A stretch of DNA of 37,556 nt from a bacterium (GTDB lineage Bacteria > Bacteroidota > Bacteroidia > Chitinophagales > Saprospiraceae): NCBI GenBank assembly GCA_024742755.1, contig JANSXW010000055.1, forward strand, positions 1 to 37,556, read 5' to 3'. Each line of letters begins with the position of its first letter. The stretch's first letter is position 1. The notes under the pieces were generated by a model. It saw only the letters and a program-made list of their open reading frames with translations. It made no database searches and was not told the origin of the DNA. Below are positions 1-8,552 of this stretch, piece after piece. A program made the position numbers and the translations under genes.

Positions 1-2236
1 CATCGGCAGCATGATGGTAGCCCACCTCAATGTGCCGGCTTTGGACGAGCGGGAGAAACGCCCCACTACCCTATCCTACAACACCATCACCAACCTCCTT
101 AAGGAAGGGCTGGAATACGAAGGCATCGTCTTCACCGATGCACTGGAGATGAAGGGCGTAACCAAGCACTTCGAAAGCGGGGAAGTCGAAGCCGAAGCGC
201 TCGTTGCCGGCAATGATGTCCTGCTGCTGCCCGAAGATATGGAAGCCGCCTTCCGGGAAATCCGTAACTACATCGAAGCTGGCAAGCTGAGTTGGGAAGA
301 GCTGGCACCCCGGGTCAAAAAAGTGCTCCGTGCGAAATATGAGCTGGGGCTGCAGCAATTCGAGCCCCTGCGCACTGACAGCCTGCGGGAGCGATTGAAT
401 ACCGATGAAGCATTAGTCCTCAAGCGCAAACTCCTAGCCAATGCCCTTACCCTGGTCCGCAACCCCAACGACCTCCTCCCTTTCCGGCAGTTGGAGGGCC
501 TAAAAATGGCGAGCCTGAGCATTAATGCCAGCAAAGCCACCCCCTTCCAGGACCGGCTGCAGGAGTACAAGAAAATGCCAGCCCTGCAATGCGGGCAGGC
601 CCCATCAGAACGGGAGCAGGCCCGCCTAATAGCTGAACTGGGCAAAGCGGATATTGCCATCGTAGGCCTGCATGATATGAGCAGCCGGGCTTCCAATGAC
701 TTTGGCATTTCAGGAGCAGCCCGGCGTATGCTGCAACAGCTTCAGCAAAAGACCAAAGTTGTGCTTGTCGTCTTCGGCAACCCGTACAGCCTGAAGTTTT
801 TTGACGAGCAGGAATGGGTACTCGAAGCCTACGAAGACAGCCCAATGATGCAGCACCTGGCTGCTGAAGCCTTGTTTGGTGCCCGTGCCATCAAAGGCAG
901 GCTGCCCATCACGGCTTCTCCCAAGAGCGCATTTGGAGATGGTGTAATCACTGGCAAACTGGCCCGATTTGGCTTTGCACCGCCCGCAGCAGTGGGCATG
1001 GATGCGGCGACCCTGGCGAAGATTGATGAAATCGCAACCGGAGCCATTGAAGGCCGGGCGACACCGGGCTGTGTGGTTTTGGTCGCCAAAGACCAGCAAA
1101 TCGTTTACAAAAAGGCATTCGGCCACCACACCTACTCCGGTGCACAGCCTGTACATGCCGATGACATTTATGACCTGGCTTCGGTTACCAAGATTGCTGC
1201 GGCTACGCTGGCAATCATGTGGCTACAGGAAGCCAATCAGGTCCACCTCGACACCCCGATCATGCGTTACCTGCCGGAGCTGGAGGGCACCAATAAAGCC
1301 CAACTCTGCCTACGGGACATTATGGCGCATCAGGCCGGGCTGGAGGACTGGATCCCCTTCTACAAACAAACCCTGGTACACACCCGGAAACGGCTGCTGC
1401 ACAGCCGGGACTACTACCGGCGCACCCCGGAACCGGGCTTCAGTACGGAGGTGGCCCCCGATATGTACCTTCGGGACGACTTTAAGGCCAGCCTGTTCCA
1501 GCAGATTTTTGATTCCAGTATAGATGACGATCCACGCTACAAGTACAGCGACCTTGGATTTTACCTGATTGCTGAAATGGTGGACCGGCTTACAGGAATG
1601 CCTTTAGATGAATTTATGCGCCGCCTGTTTTACAAGCCTATGGGCCTACAGACCGCCACTTACCGCCCCCTGGAGCGTTTTGAACCCATAGATATAGCGC
1701 CTACCGAAATTGACAACTACTTTCGCAAACAGGCGCTGCGGGGCTATGTGCACGATATGGGATCAGCTATGCTGGGTGGGGTAAGCGGGCACGCCGGCCT
1801 GTTTTCCAATGCCCAGGATTTGGCTGCCATTATGCAGATGCTGCTCAACGGCGGGCATTACAGCGATCAGCGCCTGCTCAACGCGGAGACGATTAATGCC
1901 TTTGCTCAACGGCACCCCAAGTCTACCCGACGTGGCATAGGGTTCGATATGCGCCAACAGGACCCCAGCAAGTGGATCAACCTGCCTGCGGATGCCTCTG
2001 ACGCCGCATTTGGGCATACCGGGTTTACCGGCACCTGCGCCTGGGCAGACCCCGAGGAAAACCTGGTCTTCGTTTTTCTTTCCAACCGTACTTTCCCGGA
2101 TATGAACAACTACCGGCTCAATAAGCTCCGTACCCGCCACCGTATCCTTAGCACGGTATACGAAGCTATTGAGCAGTACGAGTACCTGACGGATGCCAAT
2201 ACTGCGCCGCGCCCATCAGGCATGGTGGTGCGGTGA
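1..2236 (+). CDS. GH3 glycosidase / serine beta-lactamase-like hydrolase fusion (5' truncated)
   Basis: The reading frame is open to the left edge (an I-G-S tripeptide precedes the first in-window ATG at 11), so the N-terminus is missing. Numbering from that ATG, residues 1-130 are the end of a GH3 (NagZ-like beta-N-acetylhexosaminidase) catalytic barrel; the motif TDALEMKGV carries the expected aspartate nucleophile at D43. Residues about 140-320 resemble a GH3 C-terminal domain. Residues about 330-730 form a class C beta-lactamase/serine hydrolase domain with SVTK (S391, K394), a YSD tyrosine motif at 512 and HTG at 669-671. Such fusions are common in Bacteroidota and are presumed to act on muropeptides or cell-wall glycans in the envelope; substrate and localisation cannot be read here because the signal peptide lies outside the window. 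It ends 6 bp before a convergent gene. Confidence 0.9.
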   Translation, partial: IGSMMVAHLNVPALDEREKRPTTLSYNTITNLLKEGLEYEGIVFTDALEMKGVTKHFESGEVEAEALVAGNDVLLLPEDMEAAFREIRNYIEAGKLSWEELAPRVKKVLRAKYELGLQQFEPLRTDSLRERLNTDEALVLKRKLLANALTLVRNPNDLLPFRQLEGLKMASLSINASKATPFQDRLQEYKKMPALQCGQAPSEREQARLIAELGKADIAIVGLHDMSSRASNDFGISGAARRMLQQLQQKTKVVLVVFGNPYSLKFFDEQEWVLEAYEDSPMMQHLAAEALFGARAIKGRLPITASPKSAFGDGVITGKLARFGFAPPAAVGMDAATLAKIDEIATGAIEGRATPGCVVLVAKDQQIVYKKAFGHHTYSGAQPVHADDIYDLASVTKIAAATLAIMWLQEANQVHLDTPIMRYLPELEGTNKAQLCLRDIMAHQAGLEDWIPFYKQTLVHTRKRLLHSRDYYRRTPEPGFSTEVAPDMYLRDDFKASLFQQIFDSSIDDDPRYKYSDLGFYLIAEMVDRLTGMPLDEFMRRLFYKPMGLQTATYRPLERFEPIDIAPTEIDNYFRKQALRGYVHDMGSAMLGGVSGHAGLFSNAQDLAAIMQMLLNGGHYSDQRLLNAETINAFAQRHPKSTRRGIGFDMRQQDPSKWINLPADASDAAFGHTGFTGTCAWADPEENLVFVFLSNRTFPDMNNYRLNKLRTRHRILSTVYEAIEQYEYLTDANTAPRPSGMVVR

Positions 2237-2242
2237 GCCCGC

Positions 2243-3079
2243 TTATCGCTTAATTATCCGGCGCACAAGGGAGCGTTCCCCATTGCTGACCCGCAGCAGG
2301 TAAAGCCCTGCGGCCTGAGCAGACAGGTCTACCGGCAGGATTGCCGCACCATTGACCTGCAGGTTTTGAGCGGAAAGCACCTGGCCATGTATCGTCATCA
2401 GTTCTACCTGATAGTCACCCGCGTCCGCTTCGCTTATACGCAGAGTGGTCGACTCGTTCGCGGGGTTAGGGAATACCTCGACTGCTGCCTCAAGTGCCAG
2501 AAAGCCCGACGTATTGTTTACAGCATCCTCAGTAAGCACAACCGGTGCGTCCAGGGAAGCTACGCCATCGCCGCCAGAGCCATTGCCATTGTTGGCTGCC
2601 AGAACAGAGCTGTAGAAACGGACCTCTCCGGTGCCTGTCTCGGGCGCTACCCATTCCACTTCAAAAGCACTGCTTTGGCTACGGGAGCTATGTTCTGGAT
2701 ACTGCCGTCCATTGAGGGCAGTGATTTGTACCCCAGAGGGCGCATTCTGAAAATCGCCAGCCTGTGCATTATTGTTCCCAGCCAATGCAACCGCCTGAAA
2801 GCCAAAAACCGAAGGGCTGCCTGAGAATCCGGCTGAGACCCGCATGGTATATACTTCTCCGGGAATATACGCGTCTACGGCTTCCCCGTCTTTCAGGATT
2901 TCCAATTCAATAGTGGGAGAGAAATTATTGCCGCCGTGGCAAGCACCACAGGTGGCACTGCTCAGCGGTGAGCCGGTGCGATCCTGCCCCTGCACTGCGC
3001 CCGCACCAGAGCTGTTGCCAAGGAATAGGAATGCGCCGCCTGCCAGCACAAATAGTGTGTAGAGTAGTTTAAACTTCAT
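2243..3079 (-). CDS. Secreted choice-of-anchor V protein with CxxCH motif and T9SS sorting domain
   Basis: This 278-residue protein has an N-terminal signal peptide (about residues 1-30, hydrophobic core LLYTLFVLAGGAFLFLG). A CGACH motif at 44-48 matches a c-type haem or metal-binding signature and is typical of the N-terminus of choice-of-anchor V proteins. The beta-rich domain spans about 50-190 with glycine/asparagine-rich loops. From about residue 200 a Por-type C-terminal sorting domain follows (EVFPNPANEST at its start, GLYLLRVSNG near the end), so export through T9SS to the cell surface is expected. The function of the middle domain is unknown; haem binding is only suggested by the motif. 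The start codon lies in one arm of a 12-bp inverted repeat (separate entry). The acyltransferase upstream is co-oriented, 85 bp away. Confidence 0.85.
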   Translation of the reverse strand: MKFKLLYTLFVLAGGAFLFLGNSSGAGAVQGQDRTGSPLSSATCGACHGGNNFSPTIELEILKDGEAVDAYIPGEVYTMRVSAGFSGSPSVFGFQAVALAGNNNAQAGDFQNAPSGVQITALNGRQYPEHSSRSQSSAFEVEWVAPETGTGEVRFYSSVLAANNGNGSGGDGVASLDAPVVLTEDAVNNTSGFLALEAAVEVFPNPANESTTLRISEADAGDYQVELMTIHGQVLSAQNLQVNGAAILPVDLSAQAAGLYLLRVSNGERSLVRRIIKR

Positions 3080-3115
3080 CGTTGGTGGTTTATGAGTGTA
3101 AATGATGAAGTTTAA
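3069..3115 (-). repeat. 12-bp inverted repeat spanning the start codon of the choice-of-anchor V gene
   Basis: TTAAACTTCATC at 3069-3080 is the exact reverse complement of GATGAAGTTTAA at 3104-3115, with a 23-nt spacer. In the minus-strand mRNA the ATG of the downstream gene (3077-3079) sits inside the 3' arm of the predicted stem, so folding would bury the start codon. A two-fold-symmetric protein site is the alternative reading. Confidence 0.6.
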
Positions 3116-3164
3116 GACAGAAAGCGCCGCAAAAGGTTTATCCGTACCTCAGAGAAAGCCGGGG

Positions 3165-3740
3165 CTAATCTGTAGTGAGGTCGTGTTCGCGACGGTAACC
3201 ATAGCTTTGCTCGGGATTTTTGCCAAGTGTACCGACAAAAAAGGCATCGATATGAGAAAAATCCAGTTCCTTATTGCCCGTTGGGTGGAAAGGCGCACTA
3301 ATCGTAATGCACTTCTTCTGCCAATCGAAGCGCGTCATAATAATAGGCACCCTGGCGCCCAGGGCGATGTAATAAAACCCGGACTTCAGCTGATCCACCC
3401 GGCTCCGGGTACCTTCAGGGGCTATGCACATGGCAAAGGTGTCTTTTTCATTGAAGATGTCCACCACCGCATCCACATAGCCGCTGCTACGGCTTCTGTC
3501 CACGGGGTAGCCGCCCAGCCATCGAAAAAGCCAGCCTAATGGCGGGCGGAACAGGCTGTCTTTGCCCACATACTTAATGTCAAGCCCCAGTGCGGAACGA
3601 GCCAGGAGGCCAACCGGAAAATCCCAGTTGGAGGTATGAGGCACGGCAATGAGGACGTATTTAGGCGGCAGCGCCTCATATTCTGTGACAATACGCCAGC
3701 CCAGCCAGCGCAACAGCATTGTACCGATGTACCTTCCCAT
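3165..3740 (-). CDS. PlsC-family lysophospholipid/acyl-glycerol-phosphate acyltransferase
   Basis: At 191 residues this is a short member of the 1-acyl-glycerol-3-phosphate acyltransferase family. It has the catalytic H(x4)D motif as HTSNWD (H35, D40) and the substrate-binding block APEGTRSR (EGTR at 109-112). The family transfers acyl groups from acyl-CoA or acyl-ACP to lysophospholipids or related acceptors at the cytoplasmic membrane. The short length and lack of several membrane segments make it resemble the small Bacteroidota acyltransferases rather than canonical PlsC, so the acceptor could be phosphatidic acid precursors, ornithine lipids or another lipid. It starts at an ATG (3740) and is divergent from the CotH-kinase gene across about 120 bp. 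The substrate is not assignable from sequence. Confidence 0.85.
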   Translation of the reverse strand: MGRYIGTMLLRWLGWRIVTEYEALPPKYVLIAVPHTSNWDFPVGLLARSALGLDIKYVGKDSLFRPPLGWLFRWLGGYPVDRSRSSGYVDAVVDIFNEKDTFAMCIAPEGTRSRVDQLKSGFYYIALGARVPIIMTRFDWQKKCITISAPFHPTGNKELDFSHIDAFFVGTLGKNPEQSYGYRREHDLTTD

Positions 3741-3861
3741 TTTTAAAGCCGCTTAAGTTTGATTAGAGGTTACTAAAATAATCAAATTTGCAAAATGTAA
3801 CTTACCGCCCCTGTTTTGCGTAAGAAGAGATGGACAATGCGAGTGGCAACACTTGACAGAA

Positions 3862-6237
3862 ATGCGTAATTTGCAGCCTTGCTGCCCAAAACCGATTAAA
3901 CACACGAGCACCTTGAAGCGACTGATATCCCTTTTTTCCCTGCTTTGCCTGACGCGCTACCTGCCTGCACAGGAAGCGGCAGCGCCTCCGCCACCCGAGA
4001 TCATCCTATCCGTCCCGGCTGGCTATTACCCGGAAGCAGTCTCTATTGACATACAATGCCCGGGCGGGAAAGTCTATTTTACGCTCGACGGCTCGACGCC
4101 AACCCAACGATCGGCGCGCTATCAAAACCCAATTGCTATTCCCGAAACCACAGTGCTCCGGCTCCTCGCCACTTATGAGGACGGGCGCGAGGATGTACTG
4201 GAAGGGCATACCTACTTCATTGGGGAGCCGGAGACCAGCTTTGCCACGATCTCTATCGGTATAGCCCCGCCTACCCTTTTCCATCCTTTTCACGGGCTGT
4301 TCATGCTGGGTGCGAATGCGGTGGATACGCTTTGGAAAAAGCCAGGCGCCAACTTTTGGAGCAAGCGGGAGACCACCTGCAACCTGGAGATCTTCGAAAG
4401 CAACGGGCAGTGCGTGTACCGAAGCCCTTCCGGATTCCGGCTTTTCGGGGGTATGAGCCGCCTTTTTCCACAAAAATCCATAGCCCTGGTTGCCCGGGAT
4501 GAATACGGGGAGCACCGCATCGACCACGAAATTTTCGGGAAGCCCGGCAAAAAGAAGTTTAAATTTCTGGTCCTCCGCAACTCGGGCAGCGATTTTGGCA
4601 AAAGCCACTTCCGGGATGCCCTCATGACCAGCCTGGTGGAAGACTGGGACCTGGAAACCCAGGACAACCGCCCTGCCCATGTCTACATCAATGGACGGTA
4701 CTGGGGCATCTACAACATCCGGGAAAAGATCAATCGCTACTTCATCGACAGCCATTTTGAAGAAGTGGAGAACGACAGCGTAGACATCATGGAGCACCGC
4801 TATACGGTCAAAAGAGGCAGTGCCCGCCATTACCGTTCTCTGCTCCGCTATCTGGAAGAACACGACCTGAGCGAGCCGGAGCATTTCAGCCATGTAGCTT
4901 CCCGGATGGAAATTGACAACTTCCTGGACTATCAGATTGCCCAGATTTACTTCGACAATCAGGACGCAGGCGGCAATATCCGTTACTGGCGCCCGCAGAC
5001 TGAGCGGGGGCGCTGGCGGTGGATTCTCTACGATACCGACTGGGGCTTTGGCCTGCATGAGCCCAGTGCATACGAATTCAACAGCCTGGCTTTTCACACC
5101 AACCCCGATGGCCCGGCCTGGCCGAATCCGCCCTGGAGCACTTTCATTTTGCGCAAACTGCTGGAAAATGAGGATTGCCGGCGCCGTTTTGTCAACCGCT
5201 TCGCGGACCGCCTGAACACCTCTTTTGAGCCTCAGCGGGTACTGGACCAAGTCAACTTCTTTTACGAACGGCTGAAGCCCGAAATACCCCGGCACCTCGA
5301 CCGGTGGAAGCTCAGCCGCACGGACTGGAACTTTCACGTAAACGTCATGCGCACCTTTGCACAGGAGCGCCCCCGATTCGTACGCATGCACCTGATGGAA
5401 TATTTTCAGACCGGAGCACAGCGCAAGGTCTCTGTGGGCAGTACCAAGGGCGGCCAGGTCATTCTCAATGAGAACCTGACCATCACTTCTGATACCCTGC
5501 AGGGCACCTACTTTGAGCGATTCCCTATATCGCTGCGCGTGGTGGCCCACCATGGCTACCGTTTTTCGCACTGGGAAGGGGTGATCGCCGGGGACGAGCG
5601 CCGGGAACTGTCCCTGTCGCTCTCAGCGGGAGACACAGAGATTTACGCGGTCTTCGAGCCATACATTCACCCGCTGGAAAGCAAGCTTGTCATCAATGAA
5701 ATCTCCCCAAAAAGCGGAGATGCGGGCGATTGGCTGGAATTGTACAATGGTTCGAAAGAGCGGCTCAACCTGGCCAAGTGGACCCTTAGTGACCTCAAGC
5801 ACAACACCTTCACCTTCCCGGCAGTCACCATTGAACCTAATGATTACCTGGTCATTGCAGAAGATTCTGTGGGCTTCAGAGCCACGCACCCGAAAGCCTA
5901 TAACGTCATTGGCGGTTTGAAATTCGGGCTGAATAAACGGCAGGAATCCATTGCCCTGTATTCCATCCTGGGCGCTATGGTAGACAGCATCAGCTACGAA
6001 GCTCCTCCGGTAGATTCGGCATTCGTGCTGAGCCTGCTGTTGCCGGACCTCAACAACTCGGACCCCCAAAACTGGGCGTTCCGGCCGGGCACCGGCACGC
6101 CCAACGCTGCCAATCCATATTACGTGGAAAGCCGCGTACGGGCACAGCAGACCCTGTGGATGCAGGCCGGTCTGGCCGGAGGCGTATTCGTCCTGAGCCT
6201 TTTGTTGTTGATTTTGCGGCAGCGCAGGATTCTATAG
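3862..6237 (+). CDS. Membrane-anchored CotH-kinase surface protein with chitobiase-C, InlB-like and lamin-tail domains
   Basis: I take the ATG at 3862; an in-frame TTG lies at 3853 and another at 3913. The order of parts in about 790 residues is: signal peptide (LKRLISLFSLLCL, ending near PAQEA), a chitobiase/hexosaminidase C-terminal type beta-domain (about 45-120, with VYFTLDGSTPT), a CotH kinase domain (about 125-520), an InlB-B-repeat-like domain (about 525-600, ending AVFEPY), a lamin-tail domain (about 610-740, starting LVINEISPKSGDAGDWLELYN), and a C-terminal transmembrane helix followed by RQRRIL. CotH-type motifs are visible: VYINGRYWGIYNIREKIN, a catalytic-loop-like NQDAGGN and metal-binding-like YDTDWGFG. 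CotH homologues phosphorylate protein serines; the target here is unknown. There is no T9SS domain. Its stop codon abuts that of the sigma-factor gene. Confidence 0.88.
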   Translation: MRNLQPCCPKPIKHTSTLKRLISLFSLLCLTRYLPAQEAAAPPPPEIILSVPAGYYPEAVSIDIQCPGGKVYFTLDGSTPTQRSARYQNPIAIPETTVLRLLATYEDGREDVLEGHTYFIGEPETSFATISIGIAPPTLFHPFHGLFMLGANAVDTLWKKPGANFWSKRETTCNLEIFESNGQCVYRSPSGFRLFGGMSRLFPQKSIALVARDEYGEHRIDHEIFGKPGKKKFKFLVLRNSGSDFGKSHFRDALMTSLVEDWDLETQDNRPAHVYINGRYWGIYNIREKINRYFIDSHFEEVENDSVDIMEHRYTVKRGSARHYRSLLRYLEEHDLSEPEHFSHVASRMEIDNFLDYQIAQIYFDNQDAGGNIRYWRPQTERGRWRWILYDTDWGFGLHEPSAYEFNSLAFHTNPDGPAWPNPPWSTFILRKLLENEDCRRRFVNRFADRLNTSFEPQRVLDQVNFFYERLKPEIPRHLDRWKLSRTDWNFHVNVMRTFAQERPRFVRMHLMEYFQTGAQRKVSVGSTKGGQVILNENLTITSDTLQGTYFERFPISLRVVAHHGYRFSHWEGVIAGDERRELSLSLSAGDTEIYAVFEPYIHPLESKLVINEISPKSGDAGDWLELYNGSKERLNLAKWTLSDLKHNTFTFPAVTIEPNDYLVIAEDSVGFRATHPKAYNVIGGLKFGLNKRQESIALYSILGAMVDSISYEAPPVDSAFVLSLLLPDLNNSDPQNWAFRPGTGTPNAANPYYVESRVRAQQTLWMQAGLAGGVFVLSLLLLILRQRRIL

Positions 6238-6792
6238 CCACCACAGCAGAAAAAGCAGCCCGATGAGCTTACGCAGGGCTTTCAGGCCAGCTGAAGCCAC
6301 ATTTCGCACCGACTGGTAATTGATTTCCAGTACCTCCGCAATGGTATGGTAATCCATCTGCTGGAAATACTTGAGGTAGAGGACTTCCTGCTGCCGCTTG
6401 CTGAGCTGCTTCATCGCCTCTTTCAGCCGGGCGCTTCGCAGTTCCTGGCTTTCCGCCTCGATGATTTCGGCATCAATGGAGGTCACCGTTTCTTCTTCAA
6501 GATTTGTCTCGTCCAACTCACCGGTGATGCGGCGCAGCCGGGTGTTGCGGCGGATGAGGTCACGGCGCAGTGCTACAAAGAGGTACCGGCGAATAGAGTC
6601 GGTGGAACCCAGGCCGTCCCTGCGCCGCCACAGGCCAATGAACAGGTCCTGAATGACATCCTCCACGAGCGCCTCATCATCAATAATGCGGCGCCCATAA
6701 CGGAACAGGTCCACCACCTCCCGCCGGTAGATGGCTTCCAATGCGGACTTTTCGCCCTGCCGAAGGGCATCCCAAAGCTGCACGTCATTCAT
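6232..6792 (-). CDS. ECF-type RNA polymerase sigma-70 factor
   Basis: This 186-residue protein has region 2 (about 20-90; DLFRYGRRIIDDEALVEDVI followed by an LWRRRDGL block and a RYLF helix) and region 4 (about 130-180; LSKRQQEVLYLKYFQQMDYHTIAEVLEINYQSVRN, a clear helix-turn-helix). It directs core polymerase to a small regulon. In Bacteroidota such factors usually sit next to a FecR-type anti-sigma factor and a SusC/SusD pair; none is present here, so the cognate regulator is unknown. The gene is convergent with the CotH-kinase gene: the hexamer CTATAG at 6232-6237 holds both stop codons. The C-terminus is unusually hydrophobic (GLLFLLWWL). A weak -7-like box (TATCTTTA on the minus strand) lies about 30 nt upstream of the ATG. 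Confidence 0.93.
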   Translation of the reverse strand: MNDVQLWDALRQGEKSALEAIYRREVVDLFRYGRRIIDDEALVEDVIQDLFIGLWRRRDGLGSTDSIRRYLFVALRRDLIRRNTRLRRITGELDETNLEEETVTSIDAEIIEAESQELRSARLKEAMKQLSKRQQEVLYLKYFQQMDYHTIAEVLEINYQSVRNVASAGLKALRKLIGLLFLLWWL

Positions 6793-6940
6793 ATGGGCTG
6801 TTATTTCTGCCTTAAAGATAGGGGTTAGACGGCAGAAGTTGTAGAGGGATTAATGGACCGGGCATAAAAACCCGCGCACACTGGCCTGGCGTTCCGCTTT
6901 TGTGGAAAGCACCGCAAATAGATTTTAACAAAAAATCTGC

Positions 6941-6948
6941 TACTTTCG
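6941..6948 (+). promoter_or_regulatory. Possible -7 box of the amidase gene
   Basis: TACTTTCG differs at one position from the Bacteroidota -7 consensus TAnnTTTG and lies 26 nt before the chosen ATG. No convincing -33 TTTG at the right spacing was found, so this is weak. Confidence 0.3.
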
Positions 6949-6974
6949 TTACTGAACCATCAACGCTTCTTGTC

Positions 6975-8552
6975 ATGAACCGAATTGTATCCTACTGCCT
7001 TATGGCGCTGCTGCTGTCTGCACTGCTTCCCGCCTGTCAGCCCGCCACCGCCTATGAACCCAATCAGGATGAGGCTCTGAACCTCGAAGAAATCACTATT
7101 GCTGAGCTACAGGCAAAGTATGCATCCGGCACGCTTTCTGCTACCGCTGTGGTGCAGCACTACCTCGACAGGATCGCCACAATTGACCAATCCGGCCCGG
7201 GCCTGAATTCCGTCCTGGCCACCAATCCGGACGCCCTGGAAATTGCCCGCAGGCTGGACGAAGAGCGGGCCAACGGGCAGGTACGCGGGCCATTGCACGG
7301 CATTCCGGTCCTCCTAAAAGACAATATCGATACCGGCGACCAAATGCCGACCACTGCCGGAAGCCGGGCGCTGAAAGGTTCTGTTGCCCCGGATGACGCC
7401 TTCATCGTAAAGCAATTGCGGGAAGCCGGGGCAATCATTCTCGGCAAAACCAACCTGAGTGAATGGGCCAACTTCCGAAGTTCTCATTCGAGCAGCGGCT
7501 GGAGCGGGCTCGGTGGCCAAACGCACAACCCCTACCGCCTCGACTGCAATCCCTGCGGGTCAAGTTCGGGTTCCGGAGTGGCGGTGGCTGCCAACCTTTG
7601 CGTGGTGGCACTGGGCACGGAGACCAATGGCTCCATCGTATGCCCTTCCTCTGCCAACGGGATTGTGGGCATTAAGCCTACCGTGGGGCTGCTGAGCCGT
7701 GATGGCGTCATCCCCATTTCCTTCACACAGGATACGCCCGGACCTATGGCGCGCACCGTCACAGATGCCGCTATCGCCCTGGGTGTAATGACCGGCGTGG
7801 ATGAAGCCGATGCCAAAACCGCCGCAAGCGAAGGGCAGTTCAAAACCGACTATACGCCCTACCTCGACAGTACGGCCTTGCGGGGTAAGCGGATTGGCTA
7901 CTACACCGCCCCCAAAGGCACCCACTACAAAGTGGATATCCTGATGGAAAGCGCTATGCAGACCCTGCGCGAACAAGGAGCTGAAGTTATCGAAATCGAA
8001 GACCGACTGCCCTCCCAAACCGGCAGCCTAAGCTATCAGGTGATGCTGTACGAATTCAAAGACGGGCTCAATCAATACTTCGGAAGCCTGGGCTCTGATG
8101 CTCCCGTAAAATCAGTCGCGGAGCTCATCGCTTTCAATCAGGCCGACGAGGTGGAACTCCGGCATTTTCATCAGGATATTCTGGAACAAGCCGCCCAAAT
8201 GGGCCCGCTGGACAGCGACGACTACCGCAGCACCGTATCAGAAATGCAGCGCCTGGCCCGGGCCGAAGGTATTGATAAAATCATGGCCAAATACGAGCTG
8301 GACGCCCTGATCGCCCCCACCGGCGCCCCTGCCTGGAAAACCGATCATGTCAATGGCGACCACTACACCCTGGGCAGTTCCTCTCCCGCTGCCTGGGCCG
8401 GCTATCCCAATATCAGCGTGCCTATGGGCTTTATCGAAGGGCTGCCGGTGGGCTTGTCCTTTTATGGGACTGCCTGGAGCGAACCGGTGCTGATCGGGCT
8501 GGCGTATGATTTTGAGCAGGCGCGGGGTGCGCGGCGGGTACCGGAGTTGTAG
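6975..8552 (+). CDS. Amidase-signature lipoprotein, peptide amidase-like
   Basis: The ATG at 6975 is chosen because it begins a lipoprotein signal peptide (MNRIVSYCLMALLLSALLPAC, lipobox LPAC); an upstream TTG at 6900 would bury that signal. The mature protein of about 500 residues is an amidase-signature enzyme with the Ser-cisSer-Lys triad readable as K115 (LLKDN), S196 (CGSSSGSG) and S220 (TNGSIVCP). The block GTETNGSIVCPSSANGIVGI strongly resembles bacterial peptide amidases, which remove C-terminal amide groups, rather than the GatA subunit. It should be tethered in the envelope, consistent with an extracytoplasmic role. An M14 carboxypeptidase follows 49 bp downstream on the same strand, suggesting joint peptide processing. 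The precise substrate is inference. Confidence 0.9.
   Translation: MNRIVSYCLMALLLSALLPACQPATAYEPNQDEALNLEEITIAELQAKYASGTLSATAVVQHYLDRIATIDQSGPGLNSVLATNPDALEIARRLDEERANGQVRGPLHGIPVLLKDNIDTGDQMPTTAGSRALKGSVAPDDAFIVKQLREAGAIILGKTNLSEWANFRSSHSSSGWSGLGGQTHNPYRLDCNPCGSSSGSGVAVAANLCVVALGTETNGSIVCPSSANGIVGIKPTVGLLSRDGVIPISFTQDTPGPMARTVTDAAIALGVMTGVDEADAKTAASEGQFKTDYTPYLDSTALRGKRIGYYTAPKGTHYKVDILMESAMQTLREQGAEVIEIEDRLPSQTGSLSYQVMLYEFKDGLNQYFGSLGSDAPVKSVAELIAFNQADEVELRHFHQDILEQAAQMGPLDSDDYRSTVSEMQRLARAEGIDKIMAKYELDALIAPTGAPAWKTDHVNGDHYTLGSSSPAAWAGYPNISVPMGFIEGLPVGLSFYGTAWSEPVLIGLAYDFEQARGARRVPEL

Noticed and set aside
3102..3539. Plus-strand ORF starting MMKFKTESA opposite the acyltransferase
   Set aside because: The start is created by the inverted repeat, and the rest is antisense to the acyltransferase.
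4006..5571. Long antisense ORF (521 codons) opposite the CotH gene
   Set aside because: The plus-strand gene has strong domain evidence; long antisense frames are a by-product of its GC-rich codon use, and the antisense translation shows no recognisable family.
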